A stretch of 64,000 nt of DNA from the NCBI RefSeq assembly GCF_026810365.1, contig NZ_CP113948.1:2381001-2445000 (forward strand). Direction: 5' to 3'. Below the pieces are notes generated by a model, which was given only the letters and a program-made list of their open reading frames with translations, did not search any database and had not been told where the DNA came from. A program made the position numbers and the translations under genes. Numbering within the stretch: the stretch's first letter is position 1; each line of letters begins with the position of its first letter. Positions 62,797 to 64,000 of this stretch are shown here, one piece after another. This stretch comes from Flavobacterium praedii. GTDB lineage: Bacteria > Bacteroidota > Bacteroidia > Flavobacteriales > Flavobacteriaceae.

Positions 62797-63774
62797 TTAT
62801 TTCTTTCTTTCTATTACGTAATTAACCATTAAAATCAAGGCTGATTTATAGTCGGATTCGGGGTAATCATTCAACAGCAGTAATGCTTCCTGTTGAAATT
62901 CTATCATTTTATTTTCGGCATAAGTCAATCCGTGATTGTCTTTTACAAAAGTGATAACTTCTTTAACTCTTTTTTTATCTTTATTATGATTTTTTATCGA
63001 ATTGATCAGCCAACTTTTCTCTTTTGAAGTACAATTATTGAGAACGTGAATAAGAGGCAAAGTCATTTTTTGCTCTTTGATGTCGATTCCAGTTGGTTTC
63101 CCAATGGCTTCATCTGAATAATCGAATAAATCATCTTTAATTTGAAAAGCCATTCCGATAAGTTCACCAAATTTACGCATGTTCTCTACTTGAACTGTAT
63201 CCTCAACAACGGATCTTGCTCCAAGTGCACAACATGCGGCGATAAGGGTAGCCGTTTTTTTTCGAATTATTTCATAATAAATGGCTTCTGTGATATCGAG
63301 TCTACGGGCTTTTTCAATTTGGAGTAATTCCCCTTCACTCATTTCCCGAACTGCTACTGAAATAATTTTCAATAAATCAAAATCTTCGTTATCAATAGAA
63401 AGCAATAATCCTTTGGATAATAAATAATCACCTACCAAAACAGCAATTTTATTTTTCCAAAGGGCATTGATTGAAAAAAAACCTCTGCGGCGGTTGCTAT
63501 CATCTACAACGTCATCATGTACTAATGTTGCTGTATGTATCAATTCGATCACACATGCACCTCTGTAAGTTCTTTCATTTACTGAACCTTTTGAAACCAT
63601 TTTTGCCATTAAAAAAACAAACATAGGTCGCATTTGTTTTCCTTTTCTATTGACTATATAATAAGTAATTCGGTTTAAAAGCGCCACTTTTGAAGACATT
63701 GATTCGTAGAACTTTTTTTCAAAAAGTTCCATCTCGTAAACTATTGGCTGCTTTATTTGTGTAGTGATATTCAT
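62797..63774 (-). CDS. Polyprenyl diphosphate synthase
   Basis: 325 aa all-helical trans-isoprenyl diphosphate synthase. The first Asp-rich motif is in LVHDDVVDDSNRRRG and the second in QIKDDLFDYSD. The upstream GKQMRPMFVFLMAK (Lys and Arg for diphosphate) and the middle KTATLIAACCALGA are also typical. It is probably the octaprenyl-type enzyme supplying menaquinone side chains; chain length cannot be read with certainty. It stands alone, 174 bp upstream of the ECF sigma gene on the same strand. Confidence 0.92.
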   Translation of the reverse strand: MNITTQIKQPIVYEMELFEKKFYESMSSKVALLNRITYYIVNRKGKQMRPMFVFLMAKMVSKGSVNERTYRGACVIELIHTATLVHDDVVDDSNRRRGFFSINALWKNKIAVLVGDYLLSKGLLLSIDNEDFDLLKIISVAVREMSEGELLQIEKARRLDITEAIYYEIIRKKTATLIAACCALGARSVVEDTVQVENMRKFGELIGMAFQIKDDLFDYSDEAIGKPTGIDIKEQKMTLPLIHVLNNCTSKEKSWLINSIKNHNKDKKRVKEVITFVKDNHGLTYAENKMIEFQQEALLLLNDYPESDYKSALILMVNYVIERKK

Positions 63775-64000
63775 TTAGATGCCAAATATACTATTTTAAA
63801 TAAAAATACGTTAATCAATTAATATTAAGTGCACGTTATTTGTCCTGAGGCAATATTTAATTTGCAATGTATAACTGACTTCAAATTCTTTTAAAACATG
63901 ATTAAAACTTTATAAATATAAAAAATTTTAAAGCCCTAATTAATCATAACAATTCTACTCAATAGATTCTAATAGATCAGCATTTTTTTTAACAGCTGAT
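63775..64000. other. Right-edge intergenic region with a -7 box
   Basis: 226 bp without a gene. On the minus strand TATATTTG (63790-63783) matches TAnnTTTG only 8 nt before the ATG of the polyprenyl synthase, implying a nearly leaderless transcript. Nothing else is visible to the window end. Confidence 0.4.

Overview
The window is a chromosomal segment of a Bacteroidota bacterium, almost certainly a Flavobacterium or close relative. The evidence is low GC content, the gliding genes gldB and gldC next to nadE, a short primary sigma factor of Bacteroidota type, TAnnTTTG-type -7 promoter boxes, LytTR and LuxR regulators typical of the group, and a type VI secretion system (T6SS) of the Bacteroidota-specific subtype iii.

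Layout: (1) 1-2266 holds the 3' end of pnp with its terminator, then about 1.7 kb of non-coding DNA built from three repeat families: a structured hairpin element, a small palindrome, and a degenerate seven-unit array of about 170 bp per unit. (2) 2267-8494 holds an unknown small protein, a TPR sensor kinase / LytTR regulator pair, a small membrane protein, rpoD, rpe and a CBS-domain protein. (3) 8969-34834 is a T6SSiii locus: two Hcp/TssD genes, VgrG, a DUF3289-type effector with a lipoprotein probably giving immunity, a decayed gene, TssF, ClpV and a PKD-domain envelope protein on the minus strand. Then on the plus strand come a degenerate NlpC/P60 lipoprotein, TssG, TssN, TssK, TssO, a LysM protein, a PAAR-like protein, a large two-enzyme peptidoglycan-degrading effector with its lipoprotein partner, TssB, TssC, two unknown proteins and TssE. 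(4) 34867-36344 holds an MtfA-like peptidase, tRNA-Arg(TCG) and a YqeY protein. (5) 36693-52628 (minus) is a complete division and cell-wall (dcw) cluster, mraZ-rsmH-ftsL-ftsI-murE-mraY-murD-ftsW-murG-murC-ftsQ-ftsA-ftsZ, headed by a promoter with 10-bp-spaced repeats that look like an MraZ operator. (6) 53004-63774 holds an alpha/beta hydrolase, ysxC, a DUF4252 lipoprotein, gldC-gldB, nadE, a LuxR regulator, dnaG lacking its zinc ligands, an ECF sigma / membrane / outer-membrane trio and a polyprenyl synthase.

How the parts connect: the T6SS genes encode tube (TssD), sheath (TssBC), baseplate (TssEFGK), recycling ATPase (ClpV), spike (VgrG, PAAR-like) and the Bacteroidota-type envelope complex (TssN, TssO, probably the PKD protein). 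Cargo with adjacent lipoproteins sits at two points in the cluster. The large cargo protein combines peptidoglycan-binding, M15-type peptidase and GH108 muramidase-like modules, so it should attack the same polymer that the dcw cluster builds.

The items most worth a second look are the two-enzyme effector and its composition break, the NlpC/P60 lipoprotein that has lost both catalytic histidines, the zinc-less DnaG, the mraZ operator, the covarying intergenic hairpin element, and a 17-bp perfect inverted repeat with a T9 tract inside the sensor kinase gene. Functional calls rest on motif recognition by eye; no database search was run.
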